Of a stretch of DNA of 62,262 nucleotides, positions 7,787 through 16,957 are shown piece by piece. Source of the stretch: Candidatus Poribacteria bacterium (GTDB lineage: Bacteria; Poribacteria; WGA-4E; WGA-3G); the NCBI GenBank assembly GCA_028820635.1, contig JAPPIG010000028.1, positions 29,052 through 91,313 of the forward strand, in the 5' to 3' direction. How positions within the stretch are numbered: position 1 is the first letter of the stretch; every line of letters starts with the position of its first letter. The notes below the pieces were generated by a model. The model saw only the letters and a list, made by a program, of their open reading frames with translations. It was not told the origin of the DNA and searched no databases. The translations under genes were made by a program, and so were the position numbers.

Positions 7787-8480
7787 TTGGGGACGGGTAC
7801 AAATTTCACCTGTTTGAGCGCTTTGTAAGCGCGATATATTGTCAGAATGTGCCATCGTAATAAAAAATCTCTTTTTTCCGTGTCCTCTGCGTAATCCGCT
7901 GAAAATGACTTGTCGTCACCAAGCAAATAATCCGCGTTATCCGATAAATCCGTTTAATCCGCGATTCAGAAATACACAATCGATTAAATTGATAACATTT
8001 CCTATTTCATCTTTTTTAACTCTATGTTAAATTTTCCATGTCTGGTTTCATGACGTCTTGCATAACAAATCTGACATAGATTAACAGTGTGGTATCTTTT
8101 TCTAAAATCTTAGTTTGCTCAACTTTGCAAAATATTATAACATTAACCGCGTGTTTGTCTGAATCGCGGAAATCTCGGATTACACAGAAGACGCGGAAAG
8201 AAGAGATTCTTTAGTCACGACGGTACATTTTGTGAAAATGATTTAGGATGTGCAAGCGCATCTTCCGGGAATGCCAAAAGGCATTCATACCCGCCGAATG
8301 CCCAAAAGCGCATTCGGCGTTGATTTGGGTGAATACCAAAAAGGTATTCATACCGTTGATTTCTTGATTTGGTGTCCTCTGTGTTCTCCGCGCCTTCCGC
8401 GATTCAGACAATTCGGCGCGTTTTGAAAACGTGCCTACCGACAACTGATTACTGATAACTGACAGCCAACCGCCATTTCC
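7787..8480. other. Intergenic repeat field (families G and E)
   Basis: No convincing gene. 7870-8000 and 8150-8200 hold family G strings (ATCCGCG, 'aatccgcg'); 8265-8360 holds family E GAATGCC/GGCATTC palindromes; 8400-8440 has a family B half unit; 8440-8475 has the low-complexity 'actgataactgac' string common in the window. The frame on 8211-8483 is built from these repeats. Confidence 0.6.
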
Positions 8481-8487
8481 CACAAAC

Positions 8488-8564
8488 CTATTGCGTATCT
8501 ATTGGAAATCTATTGTTCATCACCCCGATTAGATTTTAGATACACGTTCCCCATCAGATATACT
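8488..8564 (+). promoter_or_regulatory. CTATTG-iteron promoter, copy 1
   Basis: CTATTG at 8488, 8499 and 8510 (exact 11-bp period, one helical turn), then 43 bp, then TATACT at 8559-8564. No -35 consensus lies 17 bp before the -10, which suggests an activator-dependent promoter. It precedes the phage-like genes at 8756-11057. Confidence 0.65.
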
Positions 8565-8579
8565 ATCTATATGGCAACC

Positions 8580-8735
8580 CTTCTTGTTGGAGGGCTTTTC
8601 AAGCCCGATATATTGTGATACAAATCGGCGTTGAAAACGCCTCCTACAAGAGAAGCCAATAGTTCGTAGGTCGGGTAGAGTTTACGAAACCCGACGACCA
8701 ATAGCCAATTACTGATAGCCGACAACTGAAAACTA
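8580..8735. repeat. Family C and A repeats between promoter and gene
   Basis: A family C unit (GGAGGGCTTTTCAAGCCCGAT) with a partial inverted partner, a family A unit with GTCGGGTAGAG...ACGAAACCCGAC, and the 'actgata' string. They lengthen the 5' leader of the 8756 gene. Confidence 0.75.
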
Positions 8736-8755
8736 CTAAAAAAGGAGCAGAACAG

Positions 8756-9079
8756 ATGGCAAAGAAAATCTTAGCGAGAACACAGACCAAAACACCGACA
8801 GACGCGATACTTGATGAACACTGGGAAGGCGATTTTCAGATATTTTGTGCTGCGTATGGCTCAGGTGCCCAACCTGTTAAACTACAGCAGCGCGTGCCAA
8901 CACAAAACATCAGACCAGAATCGGGATGGGTCAACGCCAAATTTGATGGGGACGATATTGAACTCACAGCAGCAGGGGATACAATTATTGTGACGCTCAC
9001 ACGCGGATACGAGTATCGCCTCAAAACAAGTGCAGCAGGTGCTGAGGTGTATATCGACAAGGTGGATTCACACCGATGA
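8756..9079 (+). CDS. Phage-like hypothetical protein
   Basis: A 107-residue soluble protein behind AAAAGGAG. The N-terminus is helical and basic (MAKKILARTQTKTP); the rest is beta-rich ('DDIELTAAGDTIIVTLTRGY'), the size and style of small phage head/tail accessory proteins. That assignment rests on context: it follows iteron-promoter copy 1 and precedes a large structural-type protein. Its stop overlaps (ATGA) a 19-codon frame that duplicates the start of the next large gene. Confidence 0.6.
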   Translation: MAKKILARTQTKTPTDAILDEHWEGDFQIFCAAYGSGAQPVKLQQRVPTQNIRPESGWVNAKFDGDDIELTAAGDTIIVTLTRGYEYRLKTSAAGAEVYIDKVDSHR

Positions 9080-9135
9080 AAAAAAGTATCAAACGTCCCA
9101 TTCACCGATCCATCAGACGCAGCAGGAATCTGTAG
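9076..9135 (+). pseudogene. Truncated duplicate of a structural gene start
   Basis: A 19-residue frame overlapping the previous stop (ATGA). Its product (MKKSIKRPIHRSIRRSRNL) closely resembles the N-terminus of the 9233 protein (MINSIHHPITRSIRRNI), at both DNA and protein level. It stops exactly where a family A/E repeat begins. Looks like a relic left by duplication or by repeat insertion. Confidence 0.5.
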
Positions 9136-9232
9136 GTCCAAATCAACGCTATGAATGCCTTTGGGCATTCAGCGGGTAGAGCGCAGCGAAACCCGACAAA
9201 CACCAACGACCCGGTAGGCGCGTTTAGAAAAC

Positions 9233-10468
9233 ATGATAAACAGCATCCATCACCCCATCACCCGATCCATCAGACGCAATATCATCCAACGCCCATACAC
9301 AGACGACGCGCTCCGACTTACAGACACATGGCAACTCGTCACGGGAAAGACACGTACTTATAATGTAACAGAGAAATTGGCAGAAACGCGCACCGGTTGG
9401 ACACTGCACAAACCACCAAATGGGTTTAAGATTAGCAACGCCGGCATCATCACCGCAACCCTGCCGCATCTGTATACCGCACGCCCCACCACGCTCACAA
9501 TCATAACCGATCAGGGCAATATCAAGCTGCGGACAGCCGTCAGAGATTGGTTTCCCGGTGCCGATTTTGATTACACACCGACCAATTTCTTCTCCATCGC
9601 TCGCGCACACAACGGTTCCGCAGACCAAACGCTTTTTTCTATTGAGGTGTTAGACCCAAACAGTGGGACGACACGCCTTGCACAAACAGATGTGCAGTCA
9701 GGCGCAGACGGGTATCTCAATGAAAACGCACTGCGGGCAGCACTCAGCGATATTACGGATGGCGTTATCGTGGTGAGCCGTATCCGCGACCAGATTTCTG
9801 GACATTGGGTGGACAATGATGGCAACCGCGGCGCACTCGGATATATTGATGACGGGAGCGTTACTATCTTACAATCGGTTGGCGGAAAACATACAATACG
9901 TGGGAGATGGAACGCGGCGAACTTCAATGACGACTGGTCAAAAGATGTCGGGAGTCCCGATTTTCGTTATAGCACAACCGATATTGATTTGAACGATAAC
10001 TATATTTTAATGCTTGTTCTCCGCAATCGAGAAGGGTTTAACGACAACAGGTTAGGCTTCGGCGATGGCAATCGCTTTCCCGCTATTAAACATAATGACA
10101 CGCCTTTCACAAACTATTACCTCAATAATAATGATGAAGACCCTGTTCTACAGATTCAATTGACTAACACAGAGTATTGGAAGCTGTGGGAGGCGTTCTC
10201 GCTGAAAACGGATGCGACCCAATATCGGAAAGGGATACGGTATTACAGTCTTGAGACTCCGCAGACGCGCGCTGATAATACAGGGCCGGATAACGGACAT
10301 AGCGGTGAAGGGTTGTCGTTGCTTGCTGAAAACTTTGAGTTTTGTGAGTGGGCGATTTTTCATGTGGATGACCACGTCCAAGGGAACGCTTACAGAACCG
10401 GTAATTTCCGCCATGTTTATGCGCGTAACGCCGCAGCAGTATTTGCTGGGAAGTCTATTAATTATTAG
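9233..10468 (+). CDS. Putative phage-type structural protein
   Basis: A 411-residue protein without signal peptide. Residues about 25-95 look like an Ig-like domain of the 'LPxGLxIxNxGxIxAT' type ('PPNGFKISNAGIITATLPHL'). The remainder is beta-rich with many Asp/Asn/Gly turns, as in tail fibre or capsid decoration proteins. I recognise no named family. It is downstream of iteron-promoter copy 1 with two other small genes. No strong ribosome site is seen; the ATG follows a family B half-repeat, so the true start could differ slightly. Confidence 0.55.
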   Translation: MINSIHHPITRSIRRNIIQRPYTDDALRLTDTWQLVTGKTRTYNVTEKLAETRTGWTLHKPPNGFKISNAGIITATLPHLYTARPTTLTIITDQGNIKLRTAVRDWFPGADFDYTPTNFFSIARAHNGSADQTLFSIEVLDPNSGTTRLAQTDVQSGADGYLNENALRAALSDITDGVIVVSRIRDQISGHWVDNDGNRGALGYIDDGSVTILQSVGGKHTIRGRWNAANFNDDWSKDVGSPDFRYSTTDIDLNDNYILMLVLRNREGFNDNRLGFGDGNRFPAIKHNDTPFTNYYLNNNDEDPVLQIQLTNTEYWKLWEAFSLKTDATQYRKGIRYYSLETPQTRADNTGPDNGHSGEGLSLLAENFEFCEWAIFHVDDHVQGNAYRTGNFRHVYARNAAAVFAGKSINY

Positions 10469-10478
10469 TCCATCCCTG

Positions 10479-10646
10479 GTAGGTCGGGTAGAGCGAAGCG
10501 AAACCCGACATGTATCACACATGGTAGGCGCGATCTCCGAACCTCGCCATTTCTTGTAGGTCGGGTAGAGCGGTAGCGAAACCCGACAGGAAAACTGATA
10601 AAACAAAGCATGTCGGGTGTCGCTTCGCTCTACCCGACCTACGATT
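10479..10646. repeat. MITE-like family A array
   Basis: Two direct family A units (10482-10511, 10556-10588) and one inverted unit (10613-10645), a compact palindromic array between two phage-like genes. Confidence 0.85.
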
Positions 10647-10688
10647 CCTACCTAACCGCACCTACCGTTGCGTGGAGGAGTCATAACT

Positions 10689-11057
10689 ATGGCAACAATA
10701 ACAGAAAAACCGATCCGATGGCTCGAAACAGAAACAGGCAACTGGCAACGATTCAATCGTGCAGATGAAAGCGGCTTACACCTCAATCAACGAGGTGAAT
10801 ATCCGGCGCATCTGATAACGTTATCACATCTCCGCCAACGCGGTGCGGATGTCATCTGCGTTTTTGTCGGTGGTGGCATGGATGTACTGATCTATTGGCA
10901 CTGGTCGCAGCACGCTGTCGTCCGTTTTGATGATCCAGATTATGACGGATACGATTACGATGACCTGCTCGGTGTGCTTCGTAAAATCGGATATGCCCCC
11001 GATGCTGTGATGCATGAGTTGCAAGAAATGGTTGATGCTGCACGGGCTTTCTTGTAG
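10689..11057 (+). CDS. Hypothetical protein of the phage-like cluster
   Basis: A 122-residue protein starting MATITEKPIRW after GGAGG. No signal or membrane segment. The middle is hydrophobic ('VICVFVGGGMDVLIYWHW'), followed by an acidic Asp/Tyr-rich stretch (DDPDYDGYDYDD) that could bind metal, and a helical C-terminus. No family recognised. Same direction as the 8756 and 9233 genes, so probably in the same transcription unit. Confidence 0.6.
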   Translation: MATITEKPIRWLETETGNWQRFNRADESGLHLNQRGEYPAHLITLSHLRQRGADVICVFVGGGMDVLIYWHWSQHAVVRFDDPDYDGYDYDDLLGVLRKIGYAPDAVMHELQEMVDAARAFL

Positions 11058-11421
11058 GTCGGGTAGAGTTTACGAAACCCGACAACTCTTGTTGGAGGCG
11101 TTTTGAACGCCGATACAATAGAAAATAATCGGGGTTAGAAACGCCTCCAACAATGTAAGAGGCGCGTTTTGTAAACACGCCTACCGTGGGGTGGAAAACG
11201 GCGCGTTTTTGAAACTTGCCTACTATTTGGGGGGAGCGCGTTTAGGAAAGCGCGCCTACCAATTGGTTTTGAAAAATCCGCGTAAAGAACCTAATGCTTA
11301 GTCAAGTGTTAATTGATGGTTCTTGAATGAAGTCGGGAATCGGAGTTCCCTCCTACAAGAAGGATATTTCAGTAGGAGCGATCTCCGAATCGCGACCTGC
11401 AATAATATGTTGACAAAGCGC
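11058..11421. repeat. Repeat field (families A, C, B, D)
   Basis: Family A at 11055-11084, family C halves at 11090-11150, family B palindromes at 11155-11182 and 11230-11262, and family D at 11330-11396. No gene. Confidence 0.8.
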
Positions 11422-13296
11422 CTAATCCGATGTATCAAACTTGAGTTCCCACAACAGCACAGTGCCATCACCGCTGCCACTCGCAATCGTCTTACCATCC
11501 GAACTAAACGCGATGCTGTTCACATGATACGTATGCCCCGCCAACCCAATAATAAGCGCACCTGTGTGCACATCCCACAGACTCACGGTTCTACCCCGTC
11601 CACCACTCGCCAGCATCTTGCCATCCGGACTGAACGCTATGCAAAGGATACCTGTCTTATCTGTTTTGAGTATACGGACAGATTCACCGGTCTTCGGATT
11701 CCACAAACGAATGGTGCCATCTTCACCTGCACTTGCTAACAGCGACCCATCGGGACTGAACGCAACGTCATGCACAGCATCTGTATGATCCCGCAACGTA
11801 AAAACAGATTTATGGGTGCGTGCATTCCACACACGGACTGTGCTGTCCCTACTTGCACTTGCTAACAGCGACCCATCAGGATTAAACACAACACTATTGA
11901 CCCCATCCGTATGATCATGCAGCATATTCATTAGTAACCTTGTCTGCGCGTCCCATACATGTATTGCCCTGGTCCGACTCGCACTCACCAGTATCTTCCC
12001 ATCTGGACTGAACGCTACGCTTGTGACCCCAAACACGGGTCCTTGAAACTCTCGCAGAGGTTTCCCTGTTTGCGGATTCCACATGCGGATAGCCGTGTCC
12101 GCTGCACTTGCTAACATAGAACCATCATTGTTGAACGCAACACTTTGAACAAGATTGATATGTCCTGTGAGCGTCCGAATCAATTCACCCATTTCCGTAT
12201 CCCACAATTGAACGGTATTGTCCGTGCTGCCACTTGCCAGCGTCTTCCCATCCGGACTGAACTTGACACTATGGACAACCTTTGTATGCCCTTTTATTGT
12301 GCGTGGAGGGATGTTGTCTTTCAGAAACCACAGCCGCACGGTGCCGTCCCGGCTCGCACTCCGTAACGTCTCCCCATCAGCGGTGAACAGTATGTCGTAT
12401 ACCTCGGAATTGTGTGCTTGCCACGCTTGCCACGTCTGCGTATCCTCAACAGTGTGGACATTCCACATTCGGATGTTCCTGTCCCGACTGCCACTCGCCA
12501 ATGTTTGACCATCCGGACTAAACGCTACGCAAGTGACAAAGTTACCATGTACCCCCAAAGTATGCAGCATCGTGCCTGTCTGCACATCCCACAGCCGCAC
12601 GGTTTTATCACTACCCGCACTCGCTAACGTTGTGCCATCTGGACTAAACACAACATCAAAAACATAACCCGTATGTCCTGTGAACGTCTTTAGCGAAGTG
12701 CCTGTTTGCACGTCCCACAGCCGTAACGTATGGTCATCACTTGCACTCGCTAACTGCGTCCCGTCCGGACTAAACGCTACACTTGTGACATCCCCTCTAT
12801 GTCCTGTGAGCGTTCGAACATGTGTGCCGGTGCGGGTATCCCATAGACGGATTGTTTTATCCTCACTCGCGCTCGCAAGCATCTTTCCATCTGGACTGAA
12901 CACAACGTTTACGACTCTGTTCGTGTGCCCTTTCAGCATCAGGAGTTCTATGTTGGAACGCGTATCCCATAAACGCACAGTTCGATCGTAACTGCAACTT
13001 GCCAATAGAAAACCATCCGGACTATACGCAACGTTTTGGACCCAATCCGTGTGTCCGGTGAGCAGATGGAGGGGTTCGTCTGTGTGTGCGTCATAAATCC
13101 AAATGCCGGTGCTACACGCTATCGCCAAACGTGTTTCGTCGGGAGAATAGGTGATGTTTCCTGTTATTCCGCCTTTGCCGAGCCGTGCTTTTGCGCCATC
13201 GGGTAGGTCTTGTTTGTGCCAATCCTGTGCGTCTTGTGCGATGGTGTGTTGGGAGAAGGTGAGTATCGCTAAAATCAGAAAGAGTGTTTTTTGCAT
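11422..13296 (-). CDS. Secreted WD40 double-propeller protein
   Basis: A 624-residue exported protein. The start MQKTLFLILAIL was chosen because it gives a clean signal peptide ending near AQDAQD and matches the starts of its paralogues; AAGGAT lies upstream. After the conserved 'LPDGAKARLGKG' motif come fourteen WD units (one atypical N-terminal unit, then thirteen 'GHTxxVxxVAFSPDG...LWD' units), enough for two seven-bladed propellers. WD40 propellers act as protein-binding platforms. No further domain. Paralogues: 13447, 42230, 52882, 59624 and 61812. Confidence 0.9.
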   Translation of the reverse strand: MQKTLFLILAILTFSQHTIAQDAQDWHKQDLPDGAKARLGKGGITGNITYSPDETRLAIACSTGIWIYDAHTDEPLHLLTGHTDWVQNVAYSPDGFLLASCSYDRTVRLWDTRSNIELLMLKGHTNRVVNVVFSPDGKMLASASEDKTIRLWDTRTGTHVRTLTGHRGDVTSVAFSPDGTQLASASDDHTLRLWDVQTGTSLKTFTGHTGYVFDVVFSPDGTTLASAGSDKTVRLWDVQTGTMLHTLGVHGNFVTCVAFSPDGQTLASGSRDRNIRMWNVHTVEDTQTWQAWQAHNSEVYDILFTADGETLRSASRDGTVRLWFLKDNIPPRTIKGHTKVVHSVKFSPDGKTLASGSTDNTVQLWDTEMGELIRTLTGHINLVQSVAFNNDGSMLASAADTAIRMWNPQTGKPLREFQGPVFGVTSVAFSPDGKILVSASRTRAIHVWDAQTRLLMNMLHDHTDGVNSVVFNPDGSLLASASRDSTVRVWNARTHKSVFTLRDHTDAVHDVAFSPDGSLLASAGEDGTIRLWNPKTGESVRILKTDKTGILCIAFSPDGKMLASGGRGRTVSLWDVHTGALIIGLAGHTYHVNSIAFSSDGKTIASGSGDGTVLLWELKFDTSD

Positions 13297-13446
13297 GAGA
13301 TATTTTATCCTTATATTTAGTATAATATATCCATGTATCATGATGCAAGTTGGCGAAAAAAAGGTGCATAATTGTTGGTTATCTTGTAGGTCGGGTAGAG
13401 CAACGCGAAACCCGACTTACGATAACTGACAACCGATAGCCGATGT

Positions 13447-16400
13447 CTACTTCCTTATCAACATTTTACGCGTAGCGGTGAACTGCTCTGCAGAAAATGT
13501 ATAGAAATACACACCACTCGCCACAGGCTCACCCTGCGCGTTTTTGCCATCCCAATGCGCAGCACGACTCCGATGCTGATAGATGCCCACAGGTAAATGC
13601 CCCAAATTCAACTGCCGAATGAGCTTACCATCTGCGGTATAAATAGTAATACTAACATCAGCAGGCGTTGCGAGTTGATACGGTATCCACGTCTCAGGAT
13701 TGAACGGGTTCGGATAGTTAGGTAGAAGAGCTGTCTCTTTCGGTGTAAATGCTTTCAAAAGACTTTCCAAAACCAGAATACCGCGTTGAAAATCGGGATC
13801 GGATAGGTTGAGCTGCCGCGCTTCTTTTAGCCATGCTGTTACATCTGTTCTTGTAGGAGTGAGCTCCTGGTCGCGAAACCGTATTCCTCTTGTAGGAGCG
13901 ATCTCCTGGTCGCGAAACCGTATTCCTCTTGTAAAAGCAGCCGCCTGGTTTTGAAACTGTAATACAGGCGCAGCATAATCTGCATCTCCGATTGCCGCCG
14001 CAACGAGCGTCAAATCAACGATATTCACAACGCCATCCCTATTGACATCCGCAGCATTTTTTCCGGTTTTGCCGAAGTTAGCCGCAATAAATACCAAGTC
14101 CAAAATGTTGACAACACCGTCCTCATTCACATCTTCGGGCAGGAACATCGGTTCGGTAATCTCTGTAGATGTGATGATTTTGGGTTTTGTGCTATTACCC
14201 GTGCTGTCCGTCAGTAGCACATTGGACAAATGGACGGTAGAGGCTTTCGTCGCGACTACCGCAAATGTAATCGTGGCAAGTGTGCCGTCATTATTGCTTT
14301 CCTCTCCGAAAGAGGTTGCCGCAAGCATTATCCTGTCTCCATCAACAACTGTCGGGATAACATAAGCAGTATCAGGTAGATAGTCGCCGTTACGACTTTC
14401 AACATATCGGAGTGTGGCAGGGTCAAAAAGCACTGTCGCTTGATACCCTGCCACATTTTGCCCGCCACCGATATTTATGGATAACGTGAGCTGCTCACCA
14501 ACTATAGGGGATTCCACACTCATAGGCGAAAGACTGACTGTCGTGTTTGTTGGCATGCGAGGTGTGAGGTCCCACAAAAGGACGGTGCCATCACTACTGC
14601 CACTCGCCAGTGTGCTGCCGTCTGCACTGAATGCAATGGTATTGACATAACCACCTGTATGCCCTGGGAACGTGCGCAGTTCCATCCAACTATCTACATC
14701 CCAGAAGTGGATGGTGCTGCCATCACTCACACCTGCGAGCATACTCCCATCCGGACTGAAAACGACTGAACCTAAATCATCCCATTCTCCCGTGATAGTG
14801 AACAGCAGCGAGTTATTTTCAACATTCCACAGATGGAGATTGCCATCCCTACTGTCACATGCCAGCATCTTTCCGTCCGGGCTGAATGCCATGCTATGTA
14901 CCCAATTAACCTGTTGTGCGAACACACGCAAATGTTCACCAGTTTGGGCATCCCAGAAGCGGATAGTATAGTCCTGACCACTACTTGCCAGCACTTTACC
15001 ATCGGGACTGAACGCTATGTTGATAACCGGTTCTGTATGCTCTGTCGGGTGGACTCCTTCATAACGCCGAAAAACAGGCGGCGGTGGCGCTTTATACGCT
15101 GCAATTGTGAATAGCTCCGAGCCTGTTTCTACGTCGAACAGAGCGATATCGGAGTTGCTAAAATGTGATGAATAATTAGTTTCGGTGGTTAATAAACCTG
15201 CTACCTTTTTACCATCCGGACTGAACGCAACGCTATCAACATAGCCCGAAATTTTTATGAGCGTGCGCCGTTCCGTGCCTGTGTCCGCATCCCATAAACG
15301 TAGCGTGCCATCGTGCCCGCCGCTTGCGATTGTTTTGCCATCCGGACTAAATGCGACGCTGTAGGCATACGAATCCCCTACGAGTGTGTTCTCCACTACA
15401 CCTGCACCCACATTCCATAAACGCATGACATTGTCCCAACCGCTACTCACGAGTGTGTTCTCATCCGGGCTGAACGCAATACTTACAATTCCTTTTGTAT
15501 GTCCTGTGATGGTGTGCTGTTCCCTGCCACTGTAGACATCCCACAAACGGATAGTTCCATTCCAACTTCTACTCGCCAATGTTTGGCTATCTGGACTGAA
15601 CGCGATGGTCCTAATAGAACTCGTATGCCCTGTCAGCACGTGCCGCGTCGTGCCGTTTAATACATTCCATAGCCGAATAGTCCTGTCATGACCTCCACTC
15701 GCTAACGTTTTGCCATCCGGACTAAATGCAACGGTATAGACATTTTCCGTATGCTTTGTGAAAGACCGTCGCTGTACGCCGGTTTCCACATCCCACAAAC
15801 GGACAGTATTGTCGTAACTTCCACTTGCAATTAACTCACCGTCCGGATGAAATGCAACGCTACTAATCCCCTCCGTATGCCCTTCGAACCATCGATCCCA
15901 TCGTACGTTACCACCTGTCTCCACATCCCACAGATAGAAGAATTTTGTATAATTTCCACTCGCCGCCAATGTTTTGCTATCCGGACTAAACACAACGCTT
16001 GTAACCGAGGTTGTAGGTCCTATAAGTCTGTGCAGCTGTCTACCACTCTCTACGTCCCACACACGGACGACATAGTCAGTACTCCCGCTTGCGATTGTTT
16101 TACCATCCGGACTAAATGCGAGGCAAGCGATAGAATGCGTATGCCCTGTGAACGTGCGGATTTGCCTGCCACTGTTCACATCCCACAAACGGATGGTCAG
16201 ATTTTCAAAAGTGCGGAGGGTTCTGCTCCGGCTGTTACTTATGAGCATACTTCCATCCGGACTGAACGCGATGGCACTGACCCCAAACCTATTTGCTGGA
16301 AATAGGTCAAGTTCTTCCCCAGTCTCTGCATCGTATATCCAAATACCGATGTCACTTGCCACAGCGAGTTTCGTGCCATCCGGGGAATATGCGATTTCAT

Positions 16401-16536
16401 TTGCTTCACCTTTGCCGAGCCGCATCTTCGCGCCTTCGGGTAGATGCCATTGCGGTGAATCTTGGGCGAGCGTGTTGGGCGTAAATATAAGTGTTATGAA
16501 CAGTGCTGTCAAAACGGGATATAGTGTTTTTTTCAT
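13447..16536 (-). CDS. Secreted WD40-cohesin-dockerin protein with C-terminal sorting domain
   Basis: A 1029-residue multidomain exported protein with AAGGAG before its ATG. Order: signal peptide (1-24), 'LPEGAKMRLGKG', fourteen WD units (to about 650), a cohesin-like domain (about 660-790, 'LSINIGGGQNVAGYQATVLF'), a type I dockerin with two Ca-binding 'DVNxDGVVNxxDLxxxAA' loops (about 795-855), a linker, and a FlgD-like/sorting C-terminus (about 938-1029) with 'NYPNPFNPETWIPYQL' and ending 'TATRKMLIRK'. Cohesin and dockerin usually meet in trans to build cellulosome-like assemblies; here both are in one chain. The linker (13851-13965) is made of three 39-bp family D repeat units read in frame. 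Confidence 0.9.
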   Translation of the reverse strand: MKKTLYPVLTALFITLIFTPNTLAQDSPQWHLPEGAKMRLGKGEANEIAYSPDGTKLAVASDIGIWIYDAETGEELDLFPANRFGVSAIAFSPDGSMLISNSRSRTLRTFENLTIRLWDVNSGRQIRTFTGHTHSIACLAFSPDGKTIASGSTDYVVRVWDVESGRQLHRLIGPTTSVTSVVFSPDSKTLAASGNYTKFFYLWDVETGGNVRWDRWFEGHTEGISSVAFHPDGELIASGSYDNTVRLWDVETGVQRRSFTKHTENVYTVAFSPDGKTLASGGHDRTIRLWNVLNGTTRHVLTGHTSSIRTIAFSPDSQTLASRSWNGTIRLWDVYSGREQHTITGHTKGIVSIAFSPDENTLVSSGWDNVMRLWNVGAGVVENTLVGDSYAYSVAFSPDGKTIASGGHDGTLRLWDADTGTERRTLIKISGYVDSVAFSPDGKKVAGLLTTETNYSSHFSNSDIALFDVETGSELFTIAAYKAPPPPVFRRYEGVHPTEHTEPVINIAFSPDGKVLASSGQDYTIRFWDAQTGEHLRVFAQQVNWVHSMAFSPDGKMLACDSRDGNLHLWNVENNSLLFTITGEWDDLGSVVFSPDGSMLAGVSDGSTIHFWDVDSWMELRTFPGHTGGYVNTIAFSADGSTLASGSSDGTVLLWDLTPRMPTNTTVSLSPMSVESPIVGEQLTLSINIGGGQNVAGYQATVLFDPATLRYVESRNGDYLPDTAYVIPTVVDGDRIMLAATSFGEESNNDGTLATITFAVVATKASTVHLSNVLLTDSTGNSTKPKIITSTEITEPMFLPEDVNEDGVVNILDLVFIAANFGKTGKNAADVNRDGVVNIVDLTLVAAAIGDADYAAPVLQFQNQAAAFTRGIRFRDQEIAPTRGIRFRDQELTPTRTDVTAWLKEARQLNLSDPDFQRGILVLESLLKAFTPKETALLPNYPNPFNPETWIPYQLATPADVSITIYTADGKLIRQLNLGHLPVGIYQHRSRAAHWDGKNAQGEPVASGVYFYTFSAEQFTATRKMLIRK
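13851..13965 (-). repeat. In-frame family D repeat inside a coding region
   Basis: Two near-identical 39-bp units (13851-13889, 13890-13928) and a degenerate third, all matching the intergenic repeat TGTAGGAGCGATCTCCTGGT. As 39 is a multiple of three, each adds 13 residues (core TRGIRFRDQE) to the linker. Confidence 0.85.
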
Positions 16537-16593
16537 CGGTGTATGCTCCTTTTGTGCGGATACCGGGAATGTACTAAAAAAGGAGCAATTTAT

Positions 16594-16725
16594 ATGCCAA
16601 CTTCAAAGCGAGGAATATGCCGATTGTTGCACAAGAATGTGCATCTTCTGTTTGAACTGGCACAATATGGGGCATGGTGGTTGATTATGCGGGACTTGCA
16701 ATATGGTAGGTCGGGTAGAGCGTAG
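16594..16725 (+). CDS. Small hypothetical protein ending in a repeat
   Basis: A 43-residue frame with an excellent ribosome site (AAAGGAG, 8-nt spacing). It is basic with a Trp-rich hydrophobic stretch ('LAQYGAWWLIM'). The last six codons (GRSGRA) and the stop come from a family A repeat, so the original C-terminus has been replaced. A degenerate DNA match to its middle (encoding AQYGA) occurs near 40030. Could be a relic rather than a working gene. Confidence 0.35.
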   Translation: MPTSKRGICRLLHKNVHLLFELAQYGAWWLIMRDLQYGRSGRA

Positions 16726-16878
16726 CGACACCCGACACGTATGATTTTAGATAGGATTCCATGTCCAAATCAACGCCAAATGCGCTTGGCGGAATGCACT
16801 TGGTAGAATGCGCTTTTGGCATTCTACATGATTCCGCATGATTTGTCGGGTTTCGCGTTGCTCTACCCGACCTACAAT
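16704..16878. repeat. MITE-like element A-E-A'; 120-bp direct repeat, left copy
   Basis: A left family A unit, nested family E palindromes, and an inverted family A unit. The 120 bp at 16759-16878 read identically at 19603-19722, in the same orientation, on the other side of the protease-TPR gene. Confidence 0.9.
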
Positions 16879-16957
16879 TGCATCACACCCATGGTAGGCA
16901 CGTTTTGTAAACGCGCCTTCCGCGATTCAGACAGTTTGGTGCGTTTTTTAACCGCGC

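Noticed and set aside
8211..8483. 90-residue minus-strand reading frame
   Set aside because: Composed of repeat families E, G and B with no ribosome site; similar frames arise wherever these repeats occur.
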